In this document: piece by piece, positions 55,250 through 64,000 of the stretch
Layout: the number at the start of each line of letters is the position of its first letter
Numbering within the stretch: the first letter of the stretch is position 1
Source of the DNA: Isochrysis galbana
Taxonomy: Eukaryota; Haptophyta; Isochrysidales; Isochrysidaceae
DNA length: 64,000 bases
NCBI GenBank assembly: GCA_018136815.1
Contig: CM030931.1
Coordinates: 10,966,612-11,030,611 of the forward strand
Direction: 5' to 3'
The notes under the pieces: generated by a model
Seen by the model: only the letters and a program-made list of their open reading frames with translations
What the model was told of the DNA's origin: nothing
Databases searched by the model: none
Program-made: the position numbers and the translations under genes

Positions 55250-55954
55250 TCAGTCCAGCTTAAACATGAGCTCCTCGCCAGACGGCTGCTGCTGTACTGA
55301 GAGCGGCTTGCACTGTGGTGATGGCGGCGGCGTGTGTGCAAAGCGTCGCGGGGCACGTTTGGGCCAATCGATTCGTTGGGGTGCGGCGGTGCTCGGGGTG
55401 CAATTCGACCGAGCGGCCGTGCCTGACGCACTCGCGAAGGGCGCTAGAAGGATGGTGCCGGTGAGCTGGGCACCCTCGACATAACGTGCGTACTCCTCGA
55501 AGAGCGGGCTGTGTCGGAGGCTGCAGTCAAAGGCGGCAAAGTTGGCGTCCAGCTCCAGATCCTTTTCGAGGGTCCCGTCCTCGCATCTTCGATCGTGTGC
55601 GCGACAGACGCCGACGATCTCGCGCCGCACCTTCTGTGCCGAGGTCAAGAACTCCTTGACGTCCTGGTAGAAGGAAGTTGCGCACATCATGCCCGAGAGT
55701 GCCGACGGAAGCAGCGCGAGCAAGCTATGCTCTCGGCGGGCGAAGGCAATGGCAAGGCCCTGAATTTCACAGAGGACGGTCTCGCGGAAGGCCGCAAGCT
55801 GAAAGTCCTGCTCAGCGCCTCTCGGCATCATGAGGCAGGAGTCGAGAAGCTTTGCGAGCATACTGCCAGAGGGGACAAGGCCGGCGGCGGCGGCGGCTGA
55901 AGGGGTGGTGGCAGCGCGCTGACGCCGCCGCTCGTACGTGGCGAAGCTCGGCAT
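55250..55954 (-). CDS. Hypothetical helical protein, 234 residues
   Basis: The ATG at 55954 (MPSFATYERRRQRA) is chosen because upstream sequence is low-complexity and Arg/Gly-rich. Residues about 30-165 look like a compact helical domain (LAKLLDSCLMMPRGAEQDF, FARREHSLLALLPSALSGMM, DVKEFLTSAQKVRREIVGVC, DANFAAFDCSLRHSP). The last 60 residues are Ser/Pro-rich and probably disordered. No transmembrane segment or catalytic motif is seen and no family is recognised. The third-position GC is like the neighbouring genes, which supports coding. Confidence 0.55.
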   Translation of the reverse strand: MPSFATYERRRQRAATTPSAAAAAGLVPSGSMLAKLLDSCLMMPRGAEQDFQLAAFRETVLCEIQGLAIAFARREHSLLALLPSALSGMMCATSFYQDVKEFLTSAQKVRREIVGVCRAHDRRCEDGTLEKDLELDANFAAFDCSLRHSPLFEEYARYVEGAQLTGTILLAPFASASGTAARSNCTPSTAAPQRIDWPKRAPRRFAHTPPPSPQCKPLSVQQQPSGEELMFKLD

Positions 55955-56821
55955 TCGAGCGTGTGCACGAGCGAGGCCGAGCGCCAGGACACTGGGAAGA
56001 AGCCCGCCACAACCGGCCCGCACAGCACGCTTCCGCCCCCCTTCCCCCCGTCGCCTCCCAAACTTCTCTCCCCCTCCCCCAGGGTCCTCACCCTGCTGCG
56101 CCCACCCACGCACCCGCCAGGTTTCTTCACCCCTCCGGGGCTGACTTTCCTCTCTTCTTGGCCCGTGCCCCGTCGTCCCCATCCTCTCCTCGCCCTCTGT
56201 GTGCCTCTGTGTGTGCGTTGCTGTCCATCAATGGGCTCATTGTCCCCCCCGCGCGCGCCCCTTCCCCCCCGCGCGTGGCCTCCCCCCCCCCCCCCCCCCC
56301 GCGCGCGCAGTTTACGCCGTCGGGGCCACGCGGAAAGGATGGAAGCCCGCGGTCCCTTGCCGCAACCGAAACCAAAGGGGGGGAAGGGCGAGGGGGGGGC
56401 GGGGGGGCGCGCGAGCTCTCCCTCCTCCGCGCGGGGGGGAGGGGGGGAGGGGGGGGCAGGAGACGCACCCCCCCCGCCGCCTTGCATCCCGACAGCAATC
56501 AAGCGACCCCGCGAGCCTCCGTGCGTACTTTCACCCCACAACGCCCCACTCTTCCCTCTCGAGAGGGTGGAACTTTGCGATGCACGGTGACATGCCCGAC
56601 GCGCGCAAAGGGCGCCGTCAAAGATGTATGCCGACGAGAGGAACGCATCGGCGAGGGGGCGAGCTGTGGGGAGATCTTATTCGTTTCATCAGCGTGCATC
56701 CGCCTTTCATCAGACGCCGATTCCCTCTCCGCCTCGTCTCCAGATCGAGGGCGAGATGAGACCCTTCATTCTACCAACCTACCGACTGGAACCTTGTCTG
56801 TCTGAATGAGTTTTGTAGTAC
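55955..56821. promoter_or_regulatory. G/C-tract region upstream of the hypothetical gene
   Basis: C runs (56280-56300) and G-rich stretches (56385-56465) dominate. On minus this is the 5' side of the gene at 55954. Large overlapping frames are due to composition. Confidence 0.35.
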
Positions 56822-56985
56822 TACGGCGGTCAAGCAGGGGCTTTTTAACTACTAGTCAGGGCTGGGCTCCTTTTTTGACCGTGGCGCGATGGCCGATAAA
56901 CAACCTCCAGGGGGGGGCAACCTGTCACTACGAAAATCTTCGCCAAGAAATGGTGCGATTCGCCCCCCCTCTCCCCCCTCCGTTA
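56822..56985 (+). mobile_element. Family C head with TACGGCGGTCA terminus, copy 2
   Basis: TACGGCGGTCAAGCAGGGG then CTTTTTAACTACTAG opens it; ATG at 56889 (MADKQPPGGGNLS). It is matched to 51673-51835 down to CCCCCCTCTC. Further termini follow at 56984 and 57025. Confidence 0.6.
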
Positions 56986-57094
56986 GGGTGGTCAAACAGG
57001 GGCTTTTTACTTTTTAACTACTAGTAGAGCGGTCAAACAGTGTTTTTTTATTAGGGGTGAAAAATGACCATCTCAGAATTGAGGAAATTTGAGG

Positions 57095-57360
57095 ATTTTT
57101 TTCGGGACGACGCCCCACAGGGGCCGCCCCAAGCCGCCGGAGCCGAAGCGCTCGCAGGCCGCCCCACTGACTGACAGCGACGTCGATATGATCCTCCCAC
57201 CCTCGCCTCCCCACCAGGCGCAGAAGCAGGGAACAGGGAGGGCCCTGTTCCTTGCAGACCAGCAGGGCCAGACTCTGGCTCTGCCGCCTGCCCCCACTGG
57301 CCTGTCGGCCCATCAAGGACTCCCCATGGTGGGTGGCAGCCTGGCTGCCACCCCCATGGT
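57095..57360 (+). mobile_element. Family A ORF1 fragment
   Basis: The frame PHRGRPKPPEPKRSQ to MVGGSLAATPMVV matches the minus-strand ORF at 4056-5573 without its first ATG. It is joined head to head with a family B head near 57365. Confidence 0.6.
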
Positions 57361-57975
57361 GGTGACGGATCCGAGGTTACCACTGCCTCGGATGGGAACG
57401 GAGGGAACGGAAGGGAAGCGGCGAGAGGCGCGGCGGAAGTTGGGGAGTGGCCAATGACGGGCTGGACCACCTCCTCAGCAGAGAAAGGCGGGAGGACGGG
57501 CCTGGGCGAGGGCGAGCGCGACGACGGAGCGGACATGGCTGGGCGGATCGGGATGGATAGGCTGGGGCTGAGGGATTGGAGAGGTTTGGTATTGAGGTAG
57601 TGTTGAGAACGAGGGACGAGAACGGGGACGAGAACGAGGACGAGAGCGACGAACGAAGAACGACAGCCGACAGACGGTTAGAGGCCGATGGACCGACGAG
57701 ATGACACTACACTCACATCAACACTCTCCACACTAACGTATCCCTATCACGGAACGCACAGGAACCCGCTGGCAGATCGAACAAGGAAGAGAATGCCGAC
57801 AAGAGAGCGACGGGGCGACGGACGATCCGACGGGGCGACAGTTACGCACAGGAATAAGGAGGGAATCTTTCGAAAACCCTTAAGTGATTTGATGAAGACC
57901 GAAGTAAAATAGCGCCACGATATAATCCAACGGCCAACACCTGAGGGGGAATCAGGGTCACACATGGGGGCGTTA
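57361..57975 (-). mobile_element. Family B head and leader, copy 2
   Basis: ATG at 57536 (MSAPSSRSPSPRPVLPP). The leader 57537-57975 is nearly identical to 46834-47270. The frame is cut at about 57365 by the family A fragment. Confidence 0.6.
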
Positions 57976-58443
57976 AAAAAACAGCGCGAGAACATGGGGC
58001 TACACGCCCCGAGCAACAAACATATCCGGAAAATGATAAGCCCCCTGTATACTATAGACAAGGATTTCAACCTAGGAGCATCAGAAGACCTCTTGCAGGC
58101 GGCGAGAGGGCTGGACATAAGAAACATCACCTAGGGTAGCCAAATCTCTAAATAGGAACCGCACCGGATACCAATAAGGATCTCACGCTATATTAATGAG
58201 GAAAAATCCGAGCCGAATCTAGATCAAGAGACGAGCCACAATCTCCCACCCCCTTCTCTCCAATCTCCAACTCCCGGCCGAAGCAGCGCGCGCGGCCTCC
58301 CTGGAACCAGCTTCTCCGCCAGAGAGGGAACTGGGGAAGGGGAAGGGGGTTGTTTAGGGGTTAAGGTTGGGTAGTAGGGAGGTACACTAGCAAGCTGCCT
58401 CACGCCGTGTACGTAGCGGGAATTTTTAAGAAGATTTTTTTTT
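57976..58443 (+). mobile_element. Retroelement RT fragment plus 3' tail
   Basis: 57970-58132 encodes NKHIRKMISPLYTIDKDF and ASEDLLQAARGLDIRN, matching the minus-strand pseudogene near 13440. 58270-58443 is the same tail as 29400-29573, ending AATTTTTAAGAAGA and T run. The tail end has cut into an hAT-like element. Confidence 0.55.
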
Positions 58444-59290
58444 ATACCTGCTAGCGAGCAGCGAGCGAGCATTGCGAGCTGCGAGTTGCAGACACACCGG
58501 CGCGCCGGCGCAGCTGGCCCCAGGCTTAGGCTTAGCGGATAAAGGTACCCAGCTTTCTAGGACCAGTCCTAGAAACTAGGACGGACTTTGCTAGGTGAGA
58601 GCATGAGCATACCATGTTATTTTGTCCCAAACCTTGGCTATTGAGTTACCACATGCATGTCCTCATTAAATGTTCCAGGTGTACCTAGGCACCATTCCCT
58701 CAGCAACACCAAGTTTTGTGACGCGTTTATGGGTCACCTGGTCGGAATTGCTGCTTGTCCTAGAAACGGGAGAAATGGCTGATACCACCCAATGGGGAGC
58801 TCTTCTACCCATGGTCCCCAGGAGATGAAATGTTGCTTTGACTGCCCTCTTTGAGACCTTCAGTGACCACCAAGCTTGGTTTTGTCATCGAAGTGTCCAA
58901 TCCGCTAGCCTACTGCTCCAAAAGGTCTAAAATAAAACTCCTTTGGTGCGAGCGGACGCCCGAGTGCAGCACCGCATGCTGAATGTGGTAGCAAAAGTGA
59001 GCAAAGACAAGCTCCGCAGAGTTGGTTGGTCATGGGGAGAGCCAAGGTTGAATGGGATGTGGAGATGGTTTGCTTCAGGTGATGGGATGTTTCATAAGCT
59101 CACTATAAGCTATAATGGAGGCATGATCGGCAGAGTCCTAGAAATCCGAGAATTTTCTAGGACGTGGTCCTAGTTTCTAGGACGGAATTTTTTGTCCGTT
59201 AGGGCTTAGGGCCCAGGCTCAGAAAAACGGTGAAAAACACTGTTTTTGGTCTTCACAGAAAAACAGGTTTTCTGTTTTTCACATGTAGGT
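58444..59290. mobile_element. hAT-like element copy, left end lost, in reverse orientation
   Basis: 59203-59290 is the reverse complement of the left end of the element at 14968, ending CTGTTTTTCACATGTAGG. 58450-58530 matches its interior (GCGAGCAGCGAGCGAGC, GGCGCAGCTGGCCCC). A second element (58531-59202) interrupts it. Confidence 0.65.
58523..59210. mobile_element. Second hAT-like element nested in the first
   Basis: The 672-bp element 58531-59202 has ends CTTAGCGGATAAA and (inward from the right) CTAACGGACAAA, flanked by an 8-bp duplication GGCTTAGG (58523-58530 and 59203-59210). Both subterminal zones carry clustered TAGGAC/GTCCTA motifs in both orientations. A 76-residue frame (58943-59173) is not recognised. 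Confidence 0.65.
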
Positions 59291-60229
59291 TAGACACACA
59301 AATAAAGACTAACCTAGAACCTAGGGCCTAGGGCCACGCCCACGCCGGTCTCCAGATACCCCGATAGAGTCGCACACACGGAAACGTGAAACAAGGGCGG
59401 CTAGCGACGGACGAAGCGGTTCATTGTAGCGAGCGGCCAGATTTTCCACAGCCACAGCGCGAGCGGCAATTTTCTCGCCAACGAGAGGAGGTTTACCCCT
59501 TTACCCTTTACCACCTTAGAGTGAGTAAGTGAGTAAACTTAAACTTACAATAACTTACCCTGCCATATTTTATACCAAAATCGCGCGTTCCGCGAATTTC
59601 TACATAATTTCCCGATTGCTGGCAAGGGGGGAGGCACCCGGAAGAGAGAGGAAAGGCCGGCGGGGGCGAGCAGTCGCCACGACGAGTGTGGTGGCACAAA
59701 GAGCAATTTGGCTGCTCCTGCAGTACTCTATTCATTCGGTGCTCGGGCAAGTCATAAGTCAAACCTCCACCGTGAAACCTCAGTGAACCCCCCGCCCCAT
59801 GATCCCTCTACTTCTTACCACACGCCCTCTTCTCCTGCTGGCCTAGAGGAGATTCAGCGCATCTCGACGAGGCTGACGAGAGCGAATCCCACGATCCAAG
59901 GCTGAAGTGTTGGAGGTGACCGCCGTCCTGCGAATGATGGGGGGAGCTCTGCACGAGCAACGGCTCCAATGCAGAAGGCGCCGACGAGATCTGAATCTCC
60001 ATCCATCTCCCTCGCCCGAGACCTCATCACGAGGTGGTCAGCTCGAGATGCGGCCCCGCCCTTGAGGGCTCTTCCCCCCCGGCGCACCTAGCCCCACTTT
60101 CGCGGAGACCGCGCAGCTCCCACCGCATCTCGGTGGCGAGGTCGGAGCTGCAAATCTCGGTGGCGGCTTCTCGTCTCATGCTATACGGCGCGAGACCTCA
60201 CACCCTCTATGGATTCCTAGTCTCAAGTT
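59291..60229. other. Gene-free spacer
   Basis: No gene or shared repeat is supported. Confidence 0.4.
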
Positions 60230-60683
60230 TGTCGAGCCCCCCCCCCCCCCCCACTTTCTCCGCCGGAGACCCCCCCCCCCCCCCGTCTCCGACCCCCCCG
60301 CCCCCCTCTCCTACTCTCTCGCCGCCCGCCTCGCCGCGCCCCCTCCCCTCCCCCCTCCCTTTTCTCACCATCTCACTCTTGTTCTCTTCAGCTCTAGAGA
60401 GCCACCTCAACATTGCCAACCGTTCCTGTGCCTCTGCCTCCCCGCCCTCTCCCCCCCTCCCCCCCTCTCCTCCCTTTCTCGCCCCCCTTTCTCGCCCCTC
60501 CTCCTCCTGTCGGGAAAACCTTCTCTCTCACCCCCTTCTTCATTAAATGCGCCGCCCTCCCCCCTTCTCCCTCTCCCCCTCCCCTCTCCCCCTCCCCCCC
60601 CCCTCTTCCTCTCCTCTCCCTCCCCCCGCCCGTCACCCGCCACCCCTTCTCACCTCGCCCCGCCCGCGCTCCGCCATCGCCTC
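60230..60683 (+). promoter_or_regulatory. C/T-rich 5' tract of the Rossmann gene
   Basis: C runs (60237-60252, 60270-60284) and almost pure C/T extend to the ATG. Confidence 0.4.
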
Positions 60684-61570
60684 ATGACTGACGACGCCTA
60701 TCGAAACGTCCGGCGCGTGGCAGTCCTCGGCTCAACACGGCAGGCCCCCGTGATTGCCTCTCTCATCGCTCACAACCTCGCGCTCCACTCCACTGACCAG
60801 GAGCCCAAAGTTCACCTCTACCACACGGTCCGAGGGACCCTTGAGGGACCTCTGCCAAACACCGTGCGCTCCCACTCCAGGATCGCCGTCGCAGCGCAGG
60901 GCGCCACGCACTTGGTGCTCGCACTCTCGTTTGAAGAGCTCTCGGTCGAAATGCTCGCCGAGATTCAGAGGTGCATCGCGCCGAACTGTGCCATTCTCTC
61001 GGTGATGCAAGGGTTCTCCTTCTTCTCCACGCTCCGCTCGGCAAGCAGGAAGCCAGGCTACGCCACGAGTGGCAAGGTGCGCGGGACGCGCGCATGGCAA
61101 GCTCATGCTGAGCTTGCCTGCCACAAGGTCTGCTCGGGAGGGCGGGGGAGGCGTGGAAGGGGTGGGGCGGGGTGGGGAGGCGGGATGGGGAGACCAGCTG
61201 AGACCAGCTGGTGCGTGGCGATCGAGAAAGGTGCGTCTTTTCTGAAGCTCCTGGTGCGGGCCGTCACTTTTGCACGGATGATAACACTCATGCTGTGCAA
61301 TGCTGGCGCGCCACTTTGTCGCGTAGCTGCCTGTCGCTTGGGTGGGCTGTTGGCTTCCAATGCAAGGTATGCTTGGAGCGCCGCGGCGATGTGAAGCTGA
61401 GCAGTTACCCACCCTACTACCAACACGCCAGGATCGCGTGCCAACCCTGACATCGACGCACATTCGGGCCCAGCGGCTTTCCAGCAACGTGGCAGTGCTT
61501 TGGGGTTCCTTTCCTCCCCTTCAGACTGCCACCAAGGACCTCGGCGAGGGCACCCTGGGCTGCTCCTCAC
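60684..61570 (+). CDS. Rossmann-fold protein, possibly ketopantoate reductase-like, truncated by gap
   Basis: Exon 1 is 60684-61076 (131 codons), ending GGCAAG/GTGCGC. A likely exon 2 starts at 61474 after GGGCCCAG in the same phase and runs into the N gap. The N-terminus RRVAVLGSTRQAPVIASLIA is a nucleotide-binding strand-turn-helix, followed by KVHLYHTVRGTLEGPL and ATHLVLALSFEELSVEMLAE with AILSVMQGF. This order (binding loop, then a strand ending in a V-A-L-S/K step, then L-S-x-Q-N/G) recalls ApbA/PanE dehydrogenases, but the glycine pattern GSTRQA is not the classical GxGxxG. Exon 2 gives LSSNVAVLWGSFPPLQTATK. Function tentative; gene incomplete. Confidence 0.5.
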
Positions 61571-61670
61571 NNNNNNNNNNNNNNNNNNNNNNNNNNNNNN
61601 NNNNNNNNNNNNNNNNNNNNNNNNNNNNNNNNNNNNNNNNNNNNNNNNNNNNNNNNNNNNNNNNNNNNNN
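61571..61670. other. Assembly gap of 100 N
   Basis: Exactly 100 N of unknown true length, inside the Rossmann gene or directly after it. Confidence 0.99.
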
Positions 61671-61753
61671 AAAAAGCGTGAGTGACCGGCCTATTATTAC
61701 GCGTGCAAGGCACAAACCATAGGGCGGTCAAACAAAAAAATCTGAAGATTCAC
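61671..61753. repeat. Two element termini side by side
   Basis: GTGAGTGACCGGCCTA (inverted GGTCACTCAC type) ends near 61693. TAGGGCGGTCAAACAAAAAA with TCTGAAGATTCA begins at 61720; the latter is the reverse complement of the T-tail end at 6390-6422. Confidence 0.6.
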
Positions 61754-61794
61754 TTGGGTACCCCCCCCCCCCCCCGCAAAAATAAGGCGTGGAA

Positions 61795-61925
61795 CTAGGT
61801 AGTCAGATATCTAGTTATCTACCCCCGATTTTCACTATCACTATCTATATCTAGTTAGATAGAGCCGGGGACTATCTATATCTAGCTAGATGGCAATCGC
61901 CAACATCTAGATATCTAGTGAATAG
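61795..61925. repeat. Cluster of CTAGATATCTAG-type palindromes
   Basis: Repeated ATCTAG/CTAGAT words form several overlapping palindromes in 130 bases, next to a C run at 61761-61775. Confidence 0.5.
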
Positions 61926-62511
61926 CGGGCCTCTTTAGCTGCTTGCAGTCGAGCGCGGACAGGCTGACAGCAGGTAGGGGTAGGCCAAAATATCCGGACA
62001 GTCCCCGGGATGTTTGCAGTGGCACGGCGTCTCCGCGGGGGAGCTGGTGCCCATGCATGGCGTGCACTCTGGTGCAAGCGAGAAAAAAGTTGTTATGCCA
62101 GCACGGCGCCCTAGCCTTTCATTAAATTTTAAAGTATTGGTGTATATATAACTATGGACATTTGATCGCTCAATTCGACTCATGCCCCACAATTGAAGGA
62201 ACGACACCTCAGGGGGGGAATGATCACCGGGGGGAGGCGCGCGGCCACCGGACCATATCTAAGTAAGCCCTTCGCCCCTATCCCCCTAGTAGTGCACGGG
62301 GGGAGTCGCCTTATGGCGGGGGGAGAAGGGCCGGGGGAGTGGGGGTGTAGAAAGTTTTCCTACGACGTGAGTAGAAAGTAGAGGGTCCACGGCCGCGTGT
62401 GCGGTGAGACTAGTAAAAGGGCTTTAATTGCTTAAATATCCATTGTAAACTTGTATTCTATAGTTATACATTTATAATTAAATTGGATATAAATGAAACT
62501 TCACATGGTCG
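61926..62511. other. Gene-free spacer
   Basis: No gene is seen; 62410-62500 is AT-rich. Confidence 0.4.
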
Positions 62512-62667
62512 TTTTTCGACGGAACGCGACCTTGGCAGGGTTGTCAGCGTGCGGCCGCTTTGGCGACGCGTCGTCTGCCATGGCCCGATCGTTCGTCGCG
62601 GCGGGGTGGGCGGGAGAAGAGGTTGGAAGCGGGGCGCGCTCCATGACCCTATTGATTTAACAATAGT
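62512..62667 (-). mobile_element. Very short MERA-head element
   Basis: On minus the hairpin CTATTG-TTAAAT-CAATAG (62666-62649) is 4 nt before ATGGAGCGCGC (62644). The frame reads MERAPLPTSSPAHPAAT, then SPKRPHADNPAK. The element ends at GGTCGCGTTCCGTCGAAA (62531-62514). At about 155 bp it is the shortest head-to-end unit in the window. Confidence 0.55.
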
Positions 62668-62724
62668 TGCCGCTCGCGTGGGGTTAGTGAAGTCAATCCG
62701 TAGTCGGACATAAACACTCGCCGA

Positions 62725-64000
62725 CTATTGTGGCATCCCATACTCCCGATTGAACAACATCTCCTCAAGGCGAGACGCCGCACGCGCTTGTGCGAAGGCG
62801 GCATCCTGCAACCCCGACAAGGCCGCCAGCGAAACACCCAGGCGACCGGTCGCTGACCATTCTACAGAATGAGCGGTGGGGAGGGAAGGAGTGTGAGCCT
62901 GTTCGTCATCACCTAGCAAGGAGGGTATGCGGGCGCTCGACGAAATTCGAACCTGTGGAATCTCCAAGGAACGTCGCGCCGTGGGAGGACGAAGAGCCAC
63001 CAAAGCCGACCACCTTGACCTCTGCCGCTGTGCTGCTCGCACCATCACCTCCTTGCAAATCAGCACGACGCACACCATAACCTCGGCTTGGCAGTGCCGC
63101 CTGCGCATCATTTGCATTCCATCCCGTGGCTGTGCGTAAGGCCTCCGTCTCCAAGCCAGAAAACATTTCCGACGGTGGTGCTGATGCGGACATGTAGAGG
63201 TGGCGCTGTTGATCATACCTATGGTTCGTGATGCCACAGATAGGTGAAACCAAGCCCCGAGTGGCCCGTAACATGTGGCTCCGTCTCATGTGGGTTAGGT
63301 GGCTGCGAGATACCGCGCCCCAGGGTTGGTGGCGACCTACCAAATGTCGAGGAATGTGATGAATCGTCGTGCTTCATTGTGCATCTCCGGGGTGAATCTG
63401 TGGAGACACAGAGCACACGCAAGTAATTATTCACCACGAAACGCCTCTCCAAACGCAAATTCAACACGCTCCGTCCCTATCCGCATGTGTTGCTGTCGGG
63501 AGGTGGGGGTGGGGGGGGTTCAAGACCCCAGATCTTGCAATGCGTATCGACCGGAAACCCGCTTCGTCGCCCTCCCTACTGCGCGACCGTGTAAACCCAA
63601 CCTCATGCCCCCTCTCTCCCCGCCCCCCACGCGCGTGATCTCACCGCGGCACGCTGGATATTCCCACGGCATCGACGAGATCTGCCAACTTCAAGTAATC
63701 TTCCGCGCCAAGCGGTGAAACGCACAGATCATCGAAGGAGACCAGAGCAGCGGACGCTGACAAGGGGTCAACATTCCGAGCCAAAGAGTCGCATGGTTGA
63801 ATTTGACCTGCACATCGACCTGCGCGGTCCAAATCCTTCTCAAGAATCGCTAGCCGCAGGCGTCTCTCCCCTCCTAATGCGAGCCAAGCCGTGCGCCAGA
63901 CCGCAAAGGCGTCGATACAGATTGCGTTGTTGCAAGAACTCGCGGTAGCCCCGGAGTAGGAATCCGAGCGGATTCTGTCCTCGTGGCTCCTATCTGCATC
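62725..64000 (-). CDS. AFG1: AFG1/ZapE-type ATPase, C-terminal part, 5' end off window
   Basis: Four minus-strand exons are inferred: 64000-63645 (open at the window edge), 63397-63341, 63218-63020 and 62952-62725, with donors GTGAGA, GTAGGT, GTCAAG (or GTGGTC 6 nt on) and acceptors CCACAG, CCATAG, CCACAG. Reading across them gives the AFG1 core: LVSFDDLCVSPLGAEDYLKL, VPRFTPEMHNEARRFITF then LDIWYDQQRHLYMSASAPP. The C-terminus is VEWSATGRLGVSLAALSG followed by QDAAFAQARAASRLEEM. AFG1/LACE1 proteins are AAA-related mitochondrial P-loop ATPases linked to quality control of respiratory subunits; ZapE is the bacterial form. The Walker motifs must lie upstream, outside the window. The short exon 63397-63341 is well supported by phase and by the conserved ARRFI block. 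Confidence 0.85.

Noticed and set aside
55852..56805. 317-residue plus-strand protein
   Set aside because: Low-complexity Pro/Arg sequence over G/C tracts, antisense to the gene start at 55954.

Overview
The window is nuclear DNA from a eukaryote. Genes have spliceosomal introns with GT-AG ends, there are two 100-base assembly gaps (3815-3914 and 61571-61670), and much of the sequence is GC-rich repeat debris. Three clues point to a flagellated alga with a red-derived (chlorophyll c type) plastid, most likely a haptophyte or a relative. (1) A CFAP58 flagellar gene and an intron-free beta-tubulin gene are present. (2) Predicted plastid-type proteins (a PrmA-like methyltransferase, an ABC1 kinase, an EamA transporter) start with a hydrophobic signal peptide followed by a basic, Pro/Ala-rich stretch, as in bipartite plastid presequences. 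(3) Proline-rich and C-homopolymer sequence is abundant. The lineage is an inference; no species is identified.

Layout. 1-3538: 3' part of CFAP58 (+), five exons seen. 4056-7300: retroelement pieces. 7891-9005: two-exon gene with a Psq/CENP-B-like helix-turn-helix (+). 9300-15700: mostly mobile-element debris with one small hypothetical ORF (12517-12918), a retrotransposon RT pseudogene split by a younger insertion, and an hAT-like element. 15706-16316: mariner/Stowaway-like MITE. 16920-18086: plastid-type PrmA (+). 18812-20438: two-exon GT8-like glycosyltransferase (-). 21500-22380: 192-bp minisatellite. 23340-23665: chromodomain exons (-). 25467-27764: large HEFAH protein with a C-terminal CUE-like segment (+). 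28300-30200: retroelement and a long (AC)n tract. 31896-33110: EamA transporter (+). 34344-35301: retroelement. 36201-37535: beta-tubulin (+). 37700-40265: repeats, a tRNA-derived SINE candidate and a decayed gene. 40754-43327: ABC1 kinase (-). 44492-45415: Rossmann-like protein (-). 45900-47300: retroelement. 47964-50891: HAD phosphatase with EF-hand-like tail (+). 52738-53815: 202-bp satellite. 55250-55954: unknown helical protein (-). 56800-59290: nested mobile elements. 60684 to beyond 61570: Rossmann dehydrogenase-like gene running into a gap (+). 62725 to beyond 64000: 3' part of an AFG1/ZapE ATPase gene (-), assembled here from four exons.

The genes are ordinary dispersed housekeeping, plastid and cytoskeletal genes with no operon logic. 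Several share very pyrimidine-rich 5' tracts. The unusual material is the mobile DNA. Many short retroelement 'heads' begin with a hairpin whose stem changes sequence from copy to copy while staying paired, placed 4-13 nt before an ATGGAGCGCGC start. Several element types share TAGGGCGGTCA termini, and retroelement 3' ends finish in sense-strand poly-T after an AGAAGA/CTTCAAGA motif. This head family is the best candidate here for an undescribed system.
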